Below, one piece after another: positions 16,979 to 25,494 of a stretch of DNA of 64,000 nt. The notes under the pieces were generated by a model. It had not been told where the DNA came from and did no database searches. It saw only the letters and a list, made by a program, of their open reading frames with translations. Each line of letters begins with the position of its first letter. Positions within the stretch are counted from its first letter, which is position 1. A program made the position numbers and the translations under genes. Source of the DNA: UBA5314 sp035560815 (GTDB taxonomy: Bacteria > Bacillota > Syntrophomonadia > Syntrophomonadales > Syntrophomonadaceae); contig DATMYR010000086.1 of assembly GCA_035560815.1 (NCBI GenBank), forward strand, positions 28,502 through 92,501, written 5' to 3'.

Positions 16979-18241
16979 TTACTTCTTTTCATTCGGCGAA
17001 TGGGTATAGGAGCCCAAACGCAGATCTGGAGCAGCCAATCGCAGTTGGTGTAGAAATTCCGCCATACCCATTCCCGCTTCTTGAGATGGAAAGTTCTCCA
17101 TCAAGCATCCCGGATCGATATTTAAATTGCGCAATTGGATCATATTCACCCCTCCTTTTTGAATCAAGGAGAGCAGCGCTTCCATTTCGCTTTCCCGGTC
17201 TGTAAAGCCCGGGAAAACCAGAAGGTTCAGGGAAACAAAGACACCCTTGTCCCTTGCATAACATATGGAGTTGAGAACATCGCTGAGACCATACCCCACC
17301 GGTTCATGATAGCGATTGTAGTTTTCCTCCCGACCGGAAAAAATCGTCACCCGTAAAGCCTGCAGCCCAGCGTCACATAGCAGCTTGACACCGGTTGTGT
17401 TTCCGGCATTGCTATTCATATTAATCGTGCCTTTTTCAGTGTGCTGCCTGGTTATCCTAATGGCATCAGCCAACCGGTGTGCATTTAGCGAAGGCTCCCC
17501 TTCGCAGCCCTGGCCAAAGCTGATGATTCCATCCCGGGCCTTGCTCAGATGATTGATCGCTACTTCACTGATTTCCCTGGCATCGGGGATAAAGTCCAGG
17601 CGGTTCTGGGGGGCCTGGGACATCCCGTGCCGTTCGGAAATGCAGCCCAGACAACGGGCGTTGCAGCTGGGCATAGTGGGAATCCCCCCTTCCCAACGCT
17701 GGTAGAAAATATTCTGAGCCGTGAAACAGCTGTATCGCAGTGCGCAGCGGGCTAGCTGCTTGTAAATGCGGTTATCCGCGCAGCGTTTCAGGAAGGCAGT
17801 GATCCGTTGGGGTAAGCCTTCGGTATTATAGTGAATTGGATGCCATTTCCGGTGTTCATCGCTTTGAATGGCTGCCACATAGGTCTGTTCACCCTTTAAC
17901 CCCACAGCCGCATATCCTAAAATCGGCAGTTCCGGCGCATCGGGCAATCCCACACAGGCAGGAATCAGAGTACGGGTAAAACCCTGGGGCAGCAAAGCGG
18001 CTACCGCCCAGGCTCTCTGGTCAGGTTGATAAGGATCGGCCTGGAGTGCGCAGGTTTCACCATTCCCCCCGATGCCCACCGGAAAATGTCCCGGGACCAA
18101 TACCAGCGTGCTGCCCCCCGGCAAGGGCATCATTTCCTCCGGGGATGGCTCCACCCACTCATTGCCGCTGCGTCCCAGCATCCCGGTCATCGGGTCGTCA
18201 CATATTTCTCCCTTTTCATTGGCAAATAAAGTTCTAAACAT
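16979..18241 (-). CDS. Radical SAM protein, unknown substrate
   Basis: 420 residues from the ATG at 18241 (GAGG six bases upstream). The cluster-binding motif MPSCNARCLGCIS (CxxxCxxC) is unusually far in, near residue 200, after an N-terminal domain of about 190 residues with no family I recognise. The rest follows the radical SAM barrel: SFGQGCEGEPSLN, MNSNAGNT and LLVFPGFTDRESEME. A second group of Cys residues (ALRYSCF, RCAD) lies just before the cluster. The last residues, PNEKK, are repeated beyond the stop by the adjoining repeat element. Substrate and pathway are unknown. Confidence 0.85.
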   Translation of the reverse strand: MFRTLFANEKGEICDDPMTGMLGRSGNEWVEPSPEEMMPLPGGSTLVLVPGHFPVGIGGNGETCALQADPYQPDQRAWAVAALLPQGFTRTLIPACVGLPDAPELPILGYAAVGLKGEQTYVAAIQSDEHRKWHPIHYNTEGLPQRITAFLKRCADNRIYKQLARCALRYSCFTAQNIFYQRWEGGIPTMPSCNARCLGCISERHGMSQAPQNRLDFIPDAREISEVAINHLSKARDGIISFGQGCEGEPSLNAHRLADAIRITRQHTEKGTINMNSNAGNTTGVKLLCDAGLQALRVTIFSGREENYNRYHEPVGYGLSDVLNSICYARDKGVFVSLNLLVFPGFTDRESEMEALLSLIQKGGVNMIQLRNLNIDPGCLMENFPSQEAGMGMAEFLHQLRLAAPDLRLGSYTHSPNEKK

Positions 18242-18292
18242 CTTCATCCTCACTACATTGATCCTAAACTATAGACTATATCAAGTTTGCCA

Positions 18293-18316
18293 ACAAAAAA
18301 AGCCCCAGAGGGGGCT
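18293..18316 (-). terminator. Intrinsic terminator after the LysM/M23 gene
   Basis: On the minus strand AGCCCC/GGGGCT forms a 6-bp stem followed by seven T. A second hairpin, GGCCAGG/CCTGGCC, lies between it and the gene at about 18341-18365. Confidence 0.85.
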
Positions 18317-18380
18317 ATTTCAGTTTGAAACAGGGTGTACGGCCAGGAAGGATTCCTCCCTGGCCGCATTCCTGAACATT

Positions 18381-19229
18381 TTATTTTAGCACTGCAGCCG
18401 GATTAATTGCTTTCTTGGCCTGTCTTACTTCAAAATGAAGATGGGGGCCGGTTGAATTACCGGTGACTCCGATCTTTCCAATCGTTTGTCCTCGACTAAC
18501 CTGACTGCCTTTAGTAACATCAATTTCACTCAAATGAGCATAAGCGGTTTGTCTGCCGCCCGGATGATCAATTACGATCATTTTTCCGTAAACTCCTTGC
18601 ACACCGGTAAAGGACACTGATCCGGAAGCTGCCGCTCGGACCGGATCACCCAAATGGGCAGCTATGTCCAACCCGTGGTGAAATCCGGAATTGCGCCAGC
18701 CAAAGGCAGATGTGATCGCCCCTATGACCGGCCAACTGAACAATGCATTTACCACAGAACCGCGGGAAGGTTGGGGTGCAACACTGATCCGGTTGGTCGC
18801 GCTCCGGGGCAAGGCCAGGCTGTTGCCCACTTTCAGGTTTGCTGCGTCGATCCCGGGATTCAGTGCATACAGTTCATCGAGACTTACTGCGCAAGTTTCA
18901 GCTACATCCCAGAGCGTTTCCCCATTCTTGATGATGTGAACAGGATGGTCGCCATTTGGTATCTGGAGTCTATCTCCAATTGTCAGGATGTTCCGGCCAT
19001 CAAGATGGTTCACTTCCTTGAGCTGCTCCAGATCAACATGGTACTTCATGCAGATATCCCACAGTGTGTCACCCTCCTGAATGGTATGGCATACAGCCTC
19101 CCCCACACTGGCGGCCAGATTGCTGTAGCAGGGAATAAAATTCCCCTCATCTAACGCCGCGTTCAGTGACCCGGCCGGCATTACCAGGAGGATAGCCACG
19201 GTCAGCGAGCCTATCCACTTTCTCGTCAA
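18381..19229 (-). CDS. Secreted peptidoglycan endopeptidase: two LysM domains plus M23
   Basis: 282 residues. A signal peptide (about 1-25, ending SLNA) is followed by two LysM repeats (about 45-95 CHTIQEGDTLWDICMKYHVD and 97-140 HIIKNGETLWDVAETCAVS) that bind peptidoglycan, then an M23 metallopeptidase domain with FHHGLDIAA and GPHLHFEVR giving the zinc ligands. The start is TTG with AGAGGTGAAA upstream. It probably cleaves or remodels cross-linked cell wall, in growth or sporulation. It stands alone between two terminators. Confidence 0.92.
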   Translation of the reverse strand: MTRKWIGSLTVAILLVMPAGSLNAALDEGNFIPCYSNLAASVGEAVCHTIQEGDTLWDICMKYHVDLEQLKEVNHLDGRNILTIGDRLQIPNGDHPVHIIKNGETLWDVAETCAVSLDELYALNPGIDAANLKVGNSLALPRSATNRISVAPQPSRGSVVNALFSWPVIGAITSAFGWRNSGFHHGLDIAAHLGDPVRAAASGSVSFTGVQGVYGKMIVIDHPGGRQTAYAHLSEIDVTKGSQVSRGQTIGKIGVTGNSTGPHLHFEVRQAKKAINPAAVLK

Positions 19230-19253
19230 GATCTTTCACCTCTTTCTGCAGGC

Positions 19254-19282
19254 AAAAAAATAAAGGGCCTGCTGCCCTTTAT
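19254..19282 (-). terminator. Intrinsic terminator after rho
   Basis: On the minus strand ATAAAGGGC and GCCCTTTAT pair around a short loop and are followed by a run of seven T, about 40 bases beyond the rho stop. Confidence 0.85.
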
Positions 19283-19320
19283 CCTTGACAATATTGTCCT
19301 CGTTTATTCATAAATTGGCT

Positions 19321-20604
19321 TTACCGGGCGCTGCGGGCATATTCCGACTTGCCGAATACCAGGGGAGCGGCCCGGAGCAGATCCTGATTCGATCGGGTTT
19401 TTTTCATGGTATCTTTCATGATCTGCATGGTTTCCGCCGGGTTGTTCTCACTGAACATATTGCGCAAATTCCAGTTCAGCTCCATTTCCTCAGGACTGAG
19501 CAGAAGTTCTTCTTTTCTAGTTCCAGAACGCTTCAGGTCAATTGCCGGGAATATCCTGCGCTCCGCTAACCGCCGGTCCAAGATCAATTCCATGTTGCCC
19601 CGGCCTTTAAATTCTTCAAAAATAACTTCATCCATTCGTGATCCGGTCTCCACCAGGGCGGTGGCGATAATGGTCAGACTGCCGCCTTCTTCTATGTTGC
19701 GAGCTGCACCGAAGAAACGTTTCGGTTTATCCAGAGAGGCGGGGTCGATTCCTCCTGATAGCGTTCGTCCGCTGGGGGGCACCACCAGGTTGTGAGCCCT
19801 GGCCATTCGGGTTATGCTGTCCATCAGGATTACTACGTCCTTCTTATGTTCAACCAGGCGCTTAGCCCGTTCCAAAACCATATCACTGACCTTCACATGG
19901 TTTTCTGGCGGCTCATCGAAAGTGGAGGCAACCACTTCAGCCTTGGTAGAACGCTGCATATCGGTGACCTCTTCCGGTCTTTCATCCACCAGCAGGATAA
20001 TAAGCTCTATCTCAGGATGGTTGGTGCTTATGCCCTGGGCAAGCTTCTGCAGTAAAATGGTTTTGCCGGCCTTGGGAGGCGATACGATCAGCCCCCTCTG
20101 CCCTTTTCCAATAGGAGCGATAAGGTCGATGATACGGGTAGACAACTCCTGGGAGTCGGTTTCCATGTTAATCCGTTCAGTGGGATAAAGAGGAGTCAGT
20201 GCATCGAAGTGAATTCTTTTTACTGATTCCTCCGGTGAGAAGCCGTTCACTCCTTCAACTTTCAAGAGGGCAAAAAACCGCTCATTGTCTTTGGGCGACC
20301 GCACCTGCCCTCCCACCCGGTCTCCGGTTTTTAATTCGAACTTCCGTATCTGAGATGGGGACACATAAATGTCATCTTGACTGGGTAGGTAGCCAAAAGG
20401 TCGTAGGAAACCATAGCCATCCGGCATTATCTCTAAAACCCCCTGCGCCTGCAGCAGCTCGTCGGCGTGGGTTACCGCTTTAGTAATCTCGAAAATCAAT
20501 TCCTTCTTTCGCAACTTGGAGTATCCAGGAATGCCGACATCTCTGGCTATTTGATATAGCTCCAGCATAGTCCGATTCTCCAATTCAGAGATAGAAATGT
20601 TCAG
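19321..20604 (-). CDS. rho: Transcription termination factor Rho
   Basis: 427 residues from a CTG codon at 20604. This choice rests on a good GGGAGG seven bases upstream and on the family length and N-terminus (NISISELENRTMLELYQIAR); no ATG or GTG is available there. TTG codons further upstream, for example at 20622, are possible but badly placed for the ribosome site. The RNA-binding region has GYGFLR, the Walker A is PPKAGKT, Walker B is VVILMDSITRMAR, and the Q/R loops follow. It ends the spo0F-fba-fsa-glpX-rho series seen in Bacillus. Confidence 0.97.
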   Translation of the reverse strand: MNISISELENRTMLELYQIARDVGIPGYSKLRKKELIFEITKAVTHADELLQAQGVLEIMPDGYGFLRPFGYLPSQDDIYVSPSQIRKFELKTGDRVGGQVRSPKDNERFFALLKVEGVNGFSPEESVKRIHFDALTPLYPTERINMETDSQELSTRIIDLIAPIGKGQRGLIVSPPKAGKTILLQKLAQGISTNHPEIELIILLVDERPEEVTDMQRSTKAEVVASTFDEPPENHVKVSDMVLERAKRLVEHKKDVVILMDSITRMARAHNLVVPPSGRTLSGGIDPASLDKPKRFFGAARNIEEGGSLTIIATALVETGSRMDEVIFEEFKGRGNMELILDRRLAERRIFPAIDLKRSGTRKEELLLSPEEMELNWNLRNMFSENNPAETMQIMKDTMKKTRSNQDLLRAAPLVFGKSEYARSAR

Positions 20605-20665
20605 AGTTCTTCCTCCCTTCAATGTGAAGCTTGTCAACCTGGCGGGCAACTTTCTAGTGCCACCT

Positions 20666-20797
20666 TTACAGCTTTATACTGAATACTCGCCGAGCAGAGC
20701 CGTCCCAGTCTAATTCACTGCCGTTCGGAGATTTCATGCGAAATAGTATTCTGAAGAAAATCCGATGAGAAAACCGTTTGCTAAAAGGTAGCCTCAT
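20666..20797 (-). CDS. Possible leader peptide upstream of rho
   Basis: A 43-codon frame starts with ATG eight bases after GGAG and ends 61 bases before the rho start. It is rich in Arg, Lys and Phe (MRLPFSKRFSHRIFF) and has no recognised homologue. Rho is autoregulated in several bacteria, and E. coli rho has a short leader frame (rhoL), so a translated leader would be reasonable, but nothing here proves that it is made. The remaining space to glpX holds a hairpin (about 20835-20858) that may end the glpX transcript. Confidence 0.3.
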   Translation of the reverse strand: MRLPFSKRFSHRIFFRILFRMKSPNGSELDWDGSARRVFSIKL

Positions 20798-20902
20798 GTG
20801 ATGGGCTCCTGTGGGGAATACAGATCAGGAGAACAAACCTGGCTCACGCCAGCAGGTTCATATATTATTATACCCCAATTAAATGTAAACTTACTGTAAT
20901 TT

Positions 20903-21889
20903 CTATTCCAACATCATTTTAATACGATCATCTTTAAATAGAGGCTTCTTGTCTAGGTGATGATTGGCTTCAATGTGCCGGATGGTCCCTGAAGTACTGC
21001 GCATCACAAGAGTCTGGGTAATCGCTCTGCGCTTGTTATAGCGCACCCCTTTCAATAAAAATGAATCGGTAATGCCGGTGGCGGCAAAAACTACATCATC
21101 CGATCGAACCAGCTCATCCAGGGTAAATACCCTGTTGACATTGGTGATTCCCATTGAATGACAGCGGTCGATTTCCGATTGCTCTTCCGGATAGAGCCGG
21201 GCTTGAAAATCGCCGCCCAGGCACTTTAATGCTGCAGCGGTTATAACGCCTTCCGGTGCACCGCCTATGCCCAGTAGCAGGTCAACCCCGGAATCCTCGT
21301 AAGCTGCCGCTACACCCGGTGATACATCCCCATCGGTAATGAGCTTGATACGGGCTCCGGCCATCCTGACTTCCTCAATGATCTTTTGATGGCGGGGCCG
21401 ATCTAAAATTACTACCGTAACTTCGCTGACCAGTTTGTCCAAGGCCCGGGCCACCTCACGAACGTTTTCTCTCACCGATGCTTCCAGGTGAACCCTCCCC
21501 TTGCATTCAGGTCCTACCGCTATTTTATCCATATACATATCCGGCGCGTGCAGCAAGGCTCCATGGGGAGCTACAGCCAGAACCGCTATGGCTCCGGTTA
21601 AACCCTTGGCTACAATATTGGTGCCTTCCAGAGGATCGACCGCGATATCCACCTCGGGAGGCACTCCCATTCCAACTCTCTCGCCAATGTAAAGCATTGG
21701 GGCTTCATCCATTTCCCCTTCACCAATCACTACAATCCCATCAACCGGCACAGTGTCAAACATAACCCGCATGGCAGTGACCGCTGCACCATCGGCGGCT
21801 TCCTTATCACCCTTGCCAACCCAGCGGGCTGCAGCTAGAGCCGCCGCTTCAGTAACTCTGGCAAATTCCAGAGCTAATTCCCTCTCCAC
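20903..21889 (-). CDS. glpX: Fructose-1,6-bisphosphatase class II
   Basis: 328 residues. Hydrolyses fructose-1,6-bisphosphate in gluconeogenesis. Metal-binding and catalytic motifs are present: VVIGEGEMDEAPML near residue 55 and DIAVDPLEGTNIVAKG near residue 82, with GIGGAPEGVITAAALKCLGG near 190. The start is GTG. It follows the transaldolase-like gene after 12 bases, and with the two next genes forms a set handling fructose phosphates. Confidence 0.97.
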   Translation of the reverse strand: MERELALEFARVTEAAALAAARWVGKGDKEAADGAAVTAMRVMFDTVPVDGIVVIGEGEMDEAPMLYIGERVGMGVPPEVDIAVDPLEGTNIVAKGLTGAIAVLAVAPHGALLHAPDMYMDKIAVGPECKGRVHLEASVRENVREVARALDKLVSEVTVVILDRPRHQKIIEEVRMAGARIKLITDGDVSPGVAAAYEDSGVDLLLGIGGAPEGVITAAALKCLGGDFQARLYPEEQSEIDRCHSMGITNVNRVFTLDELVRSDDVVFAATGITDSFLLKGVRYNKRRAITQTLVMRSTSGTIRHIEANHHLDKKPLFKDDRIKMMLE

Positions 21890-21901
21890 TCTTAAGACCC
21901 C

Positions 21902-22549
21902 CTATCCCTGGAACGCCTGTTTCCAATCCTGTAGAAATTTTTCAATACCGGCATCGGTAAGAGGATGCCGGAGCATCTGCTTTATAATGGCATAGGGTAT
22001 GGTGGCGATATGAGATCCCAGCTTGGCTGCTTCAACCACATGCATGGGATGCCGAATACTAGCGGCAATGACTTCGGTCTCCAATAAATACTGGTCAAAA
22101 ATGACCAGTATATCATGTAATAAATCCAGACCATCATTGGCAATATCGTCGACCCTGCCGATAAAGGGGCTGACATACCTGGCTCCAGCTCGGGCAGCCA
22201 GCAAGGCCTGGGCTGCCGAAAAAACCAGGGTCGCATTGGTTTCGATCCCCTGTTGCTTCAAAGTGTGAATCGCCTGAAGACCTGTCTCGGACAGGGGAAT
22301 TTTGACCACTACGTTCGGATGGATAGCGGCCAATACCTGCGCCTCCCGGATCATGGCTTCATAGTCCAGCCCAATAACCTCGGCGCTAATGGGCCCGTCT
22401 ACGATGGAACAGATCTCCTTGACGACTTGAGCGTAATCTCTTTTTTCCCTGGCTACCAGGCTGGGATTGGTGGTCACTCCATCCAGAAATCCCATCCTGC
22501 TAATTTCCGTAATTTCGGCTATATTTGCGGTGTCAATGAAGATTCTCAT
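21902..22549 (-). CDS. Fructose-6-phosphate aldolase / transaldolase, short (TalC) family
   Basis: 215 residues, the short form. It starts MRIFIDTANIAEI and has the Schiff-base lysine in VVKIPLSETGLQAI near residue 83; GARYVSPFIGRVDDI is also typical. Members act either as transaldolase or as fructose-6-phosphate aldolase, and the sequence alone does not settle which. It lies between fba and glpX, as ywjH does in Bacillus. Confidence 0.92.
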   Translation of the reverse strand: MRIFIDTANIAEITEISRMGFLDGVTTNPSLVAREKRDYAQVVKEICSIVDGPISAEVIGLDYEAMIREAQVLAAIHPNVVVKIPLSETGLQAIHTLKQQGIETNATLVFSAAQALLAARAGARYVSPFIGRVDDIANDGLDLLHDILVIFDQYLLETEVIAASIRHPMHVVEAAKLGSHIATIPYAIIKQMLRHPLTDAGIEKFLQDWKQAFQG

Positions 22550-22640
22550 ATTGTCTACCTCCCTTCATTCTTTCAACCGCAGTTTGCCACCCGTGTATCC
22601 GAATTCATCCTGTTCTTCCGATAACGGCTGGACTGGTTAC

Positions 22641-23495
22641 CTAGGCTCGCCCAGCACTTCCAAACAAACGGATTTTCTCCCGAATTAATTCCACGGTTAC
22701 ATCTCGAGCTGGGCCCAGAATTTTTCGGGGATCGATCTCATCAGGTTTTTCTTTCATCACTCGGAACATTTCACCCACAAAGGCTTCACGAATATTGGTA
22801 TCGATATTCACCTTGCGCACCCCCAGGGAAATGGCCTGGCGGATGGATTCATCCGGCACCCCCGAAGATCCATGTAGAACAATAGGGATTTTGACCAGGG
22901 CTTTAATGGTTGCCAGACGTTGAAAGTCCAGCTTCGGTTCTCCTTTATACTGGCCATGAGCAGTGCCAATGGCGATGGCCAGACTCTCTATTCCCGTCTG
23001 TTCCACAAAATAACGGGCCTCCTCCGGGTCTGTGTACATAGCTTCTTTCTCACTGACAACGACATGGTCTTCAGTGCCGCCTATTTTACCCAACTCAGCT
23101 TCAACGGACACCCCGATGGGTCGGGTCATATCCAGGACCTTTCTGGTCAGAGCAATATTTTCCTCCAAACTCAGCTTGGATCCATCATACATCACCGAAG
23201 TAAAACCGCTCCGTATGCAGCGCACCACCTGATCAAAATCAGTTCCATGATCCAGGTGCAGGGCGACCGGAACCGGACTCGATTGTGCGGCTATCCTCAC
23301 CATGCCAGTAATGAATTCCAATCCCGCATAGCTGATCGCTCCCTGACTGGCTTGCATGATGACTGGAGATTTTTCCAATTCAGCAGCTTTGAGGATTGCC
23401 TGTACAATTTCCATGTTGTTGGCATTAAAGGCCCCTACTGCATAGCCTTCCTTCTCAGCATGGGCCAGCAACTCTGCCACTGCTACCAGTGCCAT
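22641..23495 (-). CDS. fba: Fructose-bisphosphate aldolase class II
   Basis: 284 residues. Zinc-dependent cleavage and formation of fructose-1,6-bisphosphate. The zinc and catalytic residues lie in VALHLDHGTDF (near residue 80), IGTAHGQYKGEPKLDF and VLHGSSGVPDESIR. The order spo0F-fba-fsa-glpX is that of Bacillus spo0F-fbaA-ywjH-(murAB)-glpX. A GAGAGGTGAT ribosome site precedes the ATG. Confidence 0.97.
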   Translation of the reverse strand: MALVAVAELLAHAEKEGYAVGAFNANNMEIVQAILKAAELEKSPVIMQASQGAISYAGLEFITGMVRIAAQSSPVPVALHLDHGTDFDQVVRCIRSGFTSVMYDGSKLSLEENIALTRKVLDMTRPIGVSVEAELGKIGGTEDHVVVSEKEAMYTDPEEARYFVEQTGIESLAIAIGTAHGQYKGEPKLDFQRLATIKALVKIPIVLHGSSGVPDESIRQAISLGVRKVNIDTNIREAFVGEMFRVMKEKPDEIDPRKILGPARDVTVELIREKIRLFGSAGRA

Positions 23496-23529
23496 TATTC
23501 TATCACCTCTCGTAGAGATTTATTTGCCA

Positions 23530-23895
23530 TCAGGAGACTTTATCCATCATCTCCTTCACCATATTGCGCAGGTCCATAATATCAAAGGGTTTTGTAATGC
23601 ACCTCTTAACTCCAGCATCAAGAGCCTTTTTGATAACATCCATTTCCCCATAAGCGGTCATCATCAAAATTGGAACCTGGGTATGCTTTCGCAGGATCTC
23701 CTGTGAAGCATCCAGCCCATTCATGTTGGGCATCTTCATGTCCATGAGTATGACATCAGGTGATAACTCTTCACATCTGGCAATCGCTTCCTTGCCATCC
23801 GATGCTACATGGACCTCCCACCCGTCTCTTTTAAACAACTCTTCCAGCAGACGCCGAACACCTTTTTGATCATCAACGATCAATATCCGCCACAC
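23530..23895 (-). CDS. spo0F: Sporulation phosphorelay response regulator Spo0F
   Basis: 121 residues: a lone receiver domain without an output domain. The acidic pocket is ILIVDDQKG, the phospho-acceptor Asp is in VILMDMKMPNMNG near residue 54, and the switch residues Thr (MMTAYGE) and Lys (ITKPFD) are present. The neighbouring fba gene supports Spo0F over other single receivers, pointing to a spore-forming organism. The start is GTG, with GGAGGTGA upstream. Confidence 0.88.
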   Translation of the reverse strand: MWRILIVDDQKGVRRLLEELFKRDGWEVHVASDGKEAIARCEELSPDVILMDMKMPNMNGLDASQEILRKHTQVPILMMTAYGEMDVIKKALDAGVKRCITKPFDIMDLRNMVKEMMDKVS

Positions 23896-23934
23896 GGAAC
23901 GTCACCTCCAGAGAATCTTCCGGACTTTTCCAGT

Positions 23935-23964
23935 AAGTTCTACATTTAGTTGGCGGATTCCTTC
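23935..23964 (-). promoter_or_regulatory. Possible sigma-H promoter for spo0F
   Basis: On the minus strand GAAGGAATC, 12 bases, then GTAGAACTT resembles the sigma-H pattern RnAGGAwww-N11/12-RnnGAATww, with one mismatch in each half. It lies about 40 bases before the spo0F start. In Bacillus spo0F is known to use sigma-H; the assignment here is by analogy. Confidence 0.4.
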
Positions 23965-23973
23965 TTATAGCGA

Positions 23974-24561
23974 TCAGTTCAGGGCTGGCATAGGAAAAGT
24001 GACCATAAGTCCCAGGAATGCCAGACCTCCCAATACAATCATTACCATGATAGGCAGAATATATAATAGAATTGCCTGACCGGTGTCCAGATCCAGCGCT
24101 TCCCGCAGTGAAAGGACCTGCAGCACCAATACCCACACCCCCACCAGGAAAGAGCAAAACCATCCCGCCCCCTGATGTCCCAGCAGAGCCAAAGCATAGT
24201 ATAAGGGCGGTCCCAGGATTCCAGGCAGAACACTAAAACTCAAGCAACACAATAATGCCCTGGCATTGTTTTTATGAAAGATAAGCTCACTCAGCAGTGA
24301 TGACACTCCGGTCATCACAAAAAGCATCATTATGGAGAATACAAGGCCTACTCCCCCAAAAACCCAGCCCATTTTGCCGACCAGGTCCAGGAATTTTGCT
24401 GGAAGGATCAGCCCGTAAAGAGCTTGTTTAAACAGCAAACTGATGGCGGAAACCAGGAAAAAGGTAAGCAGCCCCTTAGCTATGGGTCTCTCTTCACCTA
24501 AACCACGCAGGGTGCTTGCTGGTTGGAACAGGATTCCATAAATAATTTCCGTAGAAGTCAA
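23974..24561 (-). CDS. Yip1-domain integral membrane protein
   Basis: 195 residues with five or six membrane helices and the opening IIYGILFQPASTLRGLGEERPIAKGLL typical of Yip1-domain proteins in Firmicutes. No enzymatic motif is visible and the role is unknown. The start is TTG with GGGGGG 6 bases upstream. It lies 31 bases after sppA and before spo0F, from which it is separated by a possible promoter. Confidence 0.75.
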   Translation of the reverse strand: MTSTEIIYGILFQPASTLRGLGEERPIAKGLLTFFLVSAISLLFKQALYGLILPAKFLDLVGKMGWVFGGVGLVFSIMMLFVMTGVSSLLSELIFHKNNARALLCCLSFSVLPGILGPPLYYALALLGHQGAGWFCSFLVGVWVLVLQVLSLREALDLDTGQAILLYILPIMVMIVLGGLAFLGLMVTFPMPALN

Positions 24562-24591
24562 AATGATCCCCCCATGAAATCGAAAGGAACT

Positions 24592-25491
24592 CTAATATTT
24601 CAAGTAAGGTCCGGAGCCCAGTTCCAGGACACTGCGAAGACTGCCGCCTTTGATTAGTTCATCCCAAAAATTCGTGTTGTTTAACTCCTGGACCTGACTG
24701 TCTTGATTCAATCCCGCCATTTCTTGAGCTTTCTTCACAGCATCGTAATAGTTGCCCAGACTGTCAACGAGACCGTAATCTAGGGCTTGTTTACCGGTCA
24801 GCACGCGGCCATCGGCAATGCTCAAGAGTTTCGCTTTATCGATCTTCCCTTTTCTACCGGCTAGAACCTGATCCAGGAATTGCTGGTATGAATCGTTTAC
24901 CATATCCTGCAGCAACTGCCGTTCCTCATCACTCAACTCCCGAGCCGAGGAACCCATATCTTTGTGTTGTCCGCTTTTAATCGCTTCCTGCCGAATGCCT
25001 AATTTGCCATAGAGCCCCTCCAGGTTGCTCAATTCCATGATGACTCCGATGCTCCCGGTCAGGGTCGTAGAATTGGCTACGATATGGTCGGTGCTGCAGG
25101 CAATCCAATAGCCGCCTGATGCACAGGCATCACCCATCGATGTAACGACTGGCTTTCCGGTTTTACGCAGTTTATCCAATTCAATCCCTATCTCCTGAGA
25201 AGCCACAGAGCTACCCCCCGGGCTGTTTACCCGCAGGACTACGGCTTTGATGTCCTGGCGTCGGGCTGCCTCCCGAATGGCAGCCATAATCTCATCAGCA
25301 TCGGAGGATAACCCCGACCAACCTCCAGAAGCCGTGCCCGTGATGGTGCCCTCTACCCGGATGATGCCAACAGAACCGGCCCCATCCTGAGCATTAGCCT
25401 GTTTCGAAGGGTTCAGAACTGTGCGAAGGGAAAGAATCCCCATGAGCAATAGAAACAGAACCAGGGCAGCTATAACAACCTTTTTACCCAT
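24592..25491 (-). CDS. sppA: Signal peptide peptidase SppA
   Basis: 299 residues, the short bacterial form with one N-terminal membrane helix (about 4-24). Degrades cleaved signal peptides at the membrane. The Ser nucleophile lies in GDACASGGYWIAC near residue 117, the catalytic Lys in AIKSGQHKDMG near 170, and the fold signature is VLRVNSPGGSSVASQEI. It begins 3 bases after the racemase-like gene and uses a ribosome site inside that gene's last codons, so the two are co-transcribed. Confidence 0.93.
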   Translation of the reverse strand: MGKKVVIAALVLFLLLMGILSLRTVLNPSKQANAQDGAGSVGIIRVEGTITGTASGGWSGLSSDADEIMAAIREAARRQDIKAVVLRVNSPGGSSVASQEIGIELDKLRKTGKPVVTSMGDACASGGYWIACSTDHIVANSTTLTGSIGVIMELSNLEGLYGKLGIRQEAIKSGQHKDMGSSARELSDEERQLLQDMVNDSYQQFLDQVLAGRKGKIDKAKLLSIADGRVLTGKQALDYGLVDSLGNYYDAVKKAQEMAGLNQDSQVQELNNTNFWDELIKGGSLRSVLELGSGPYLKY

Positions 25492-25494
25492 TAC

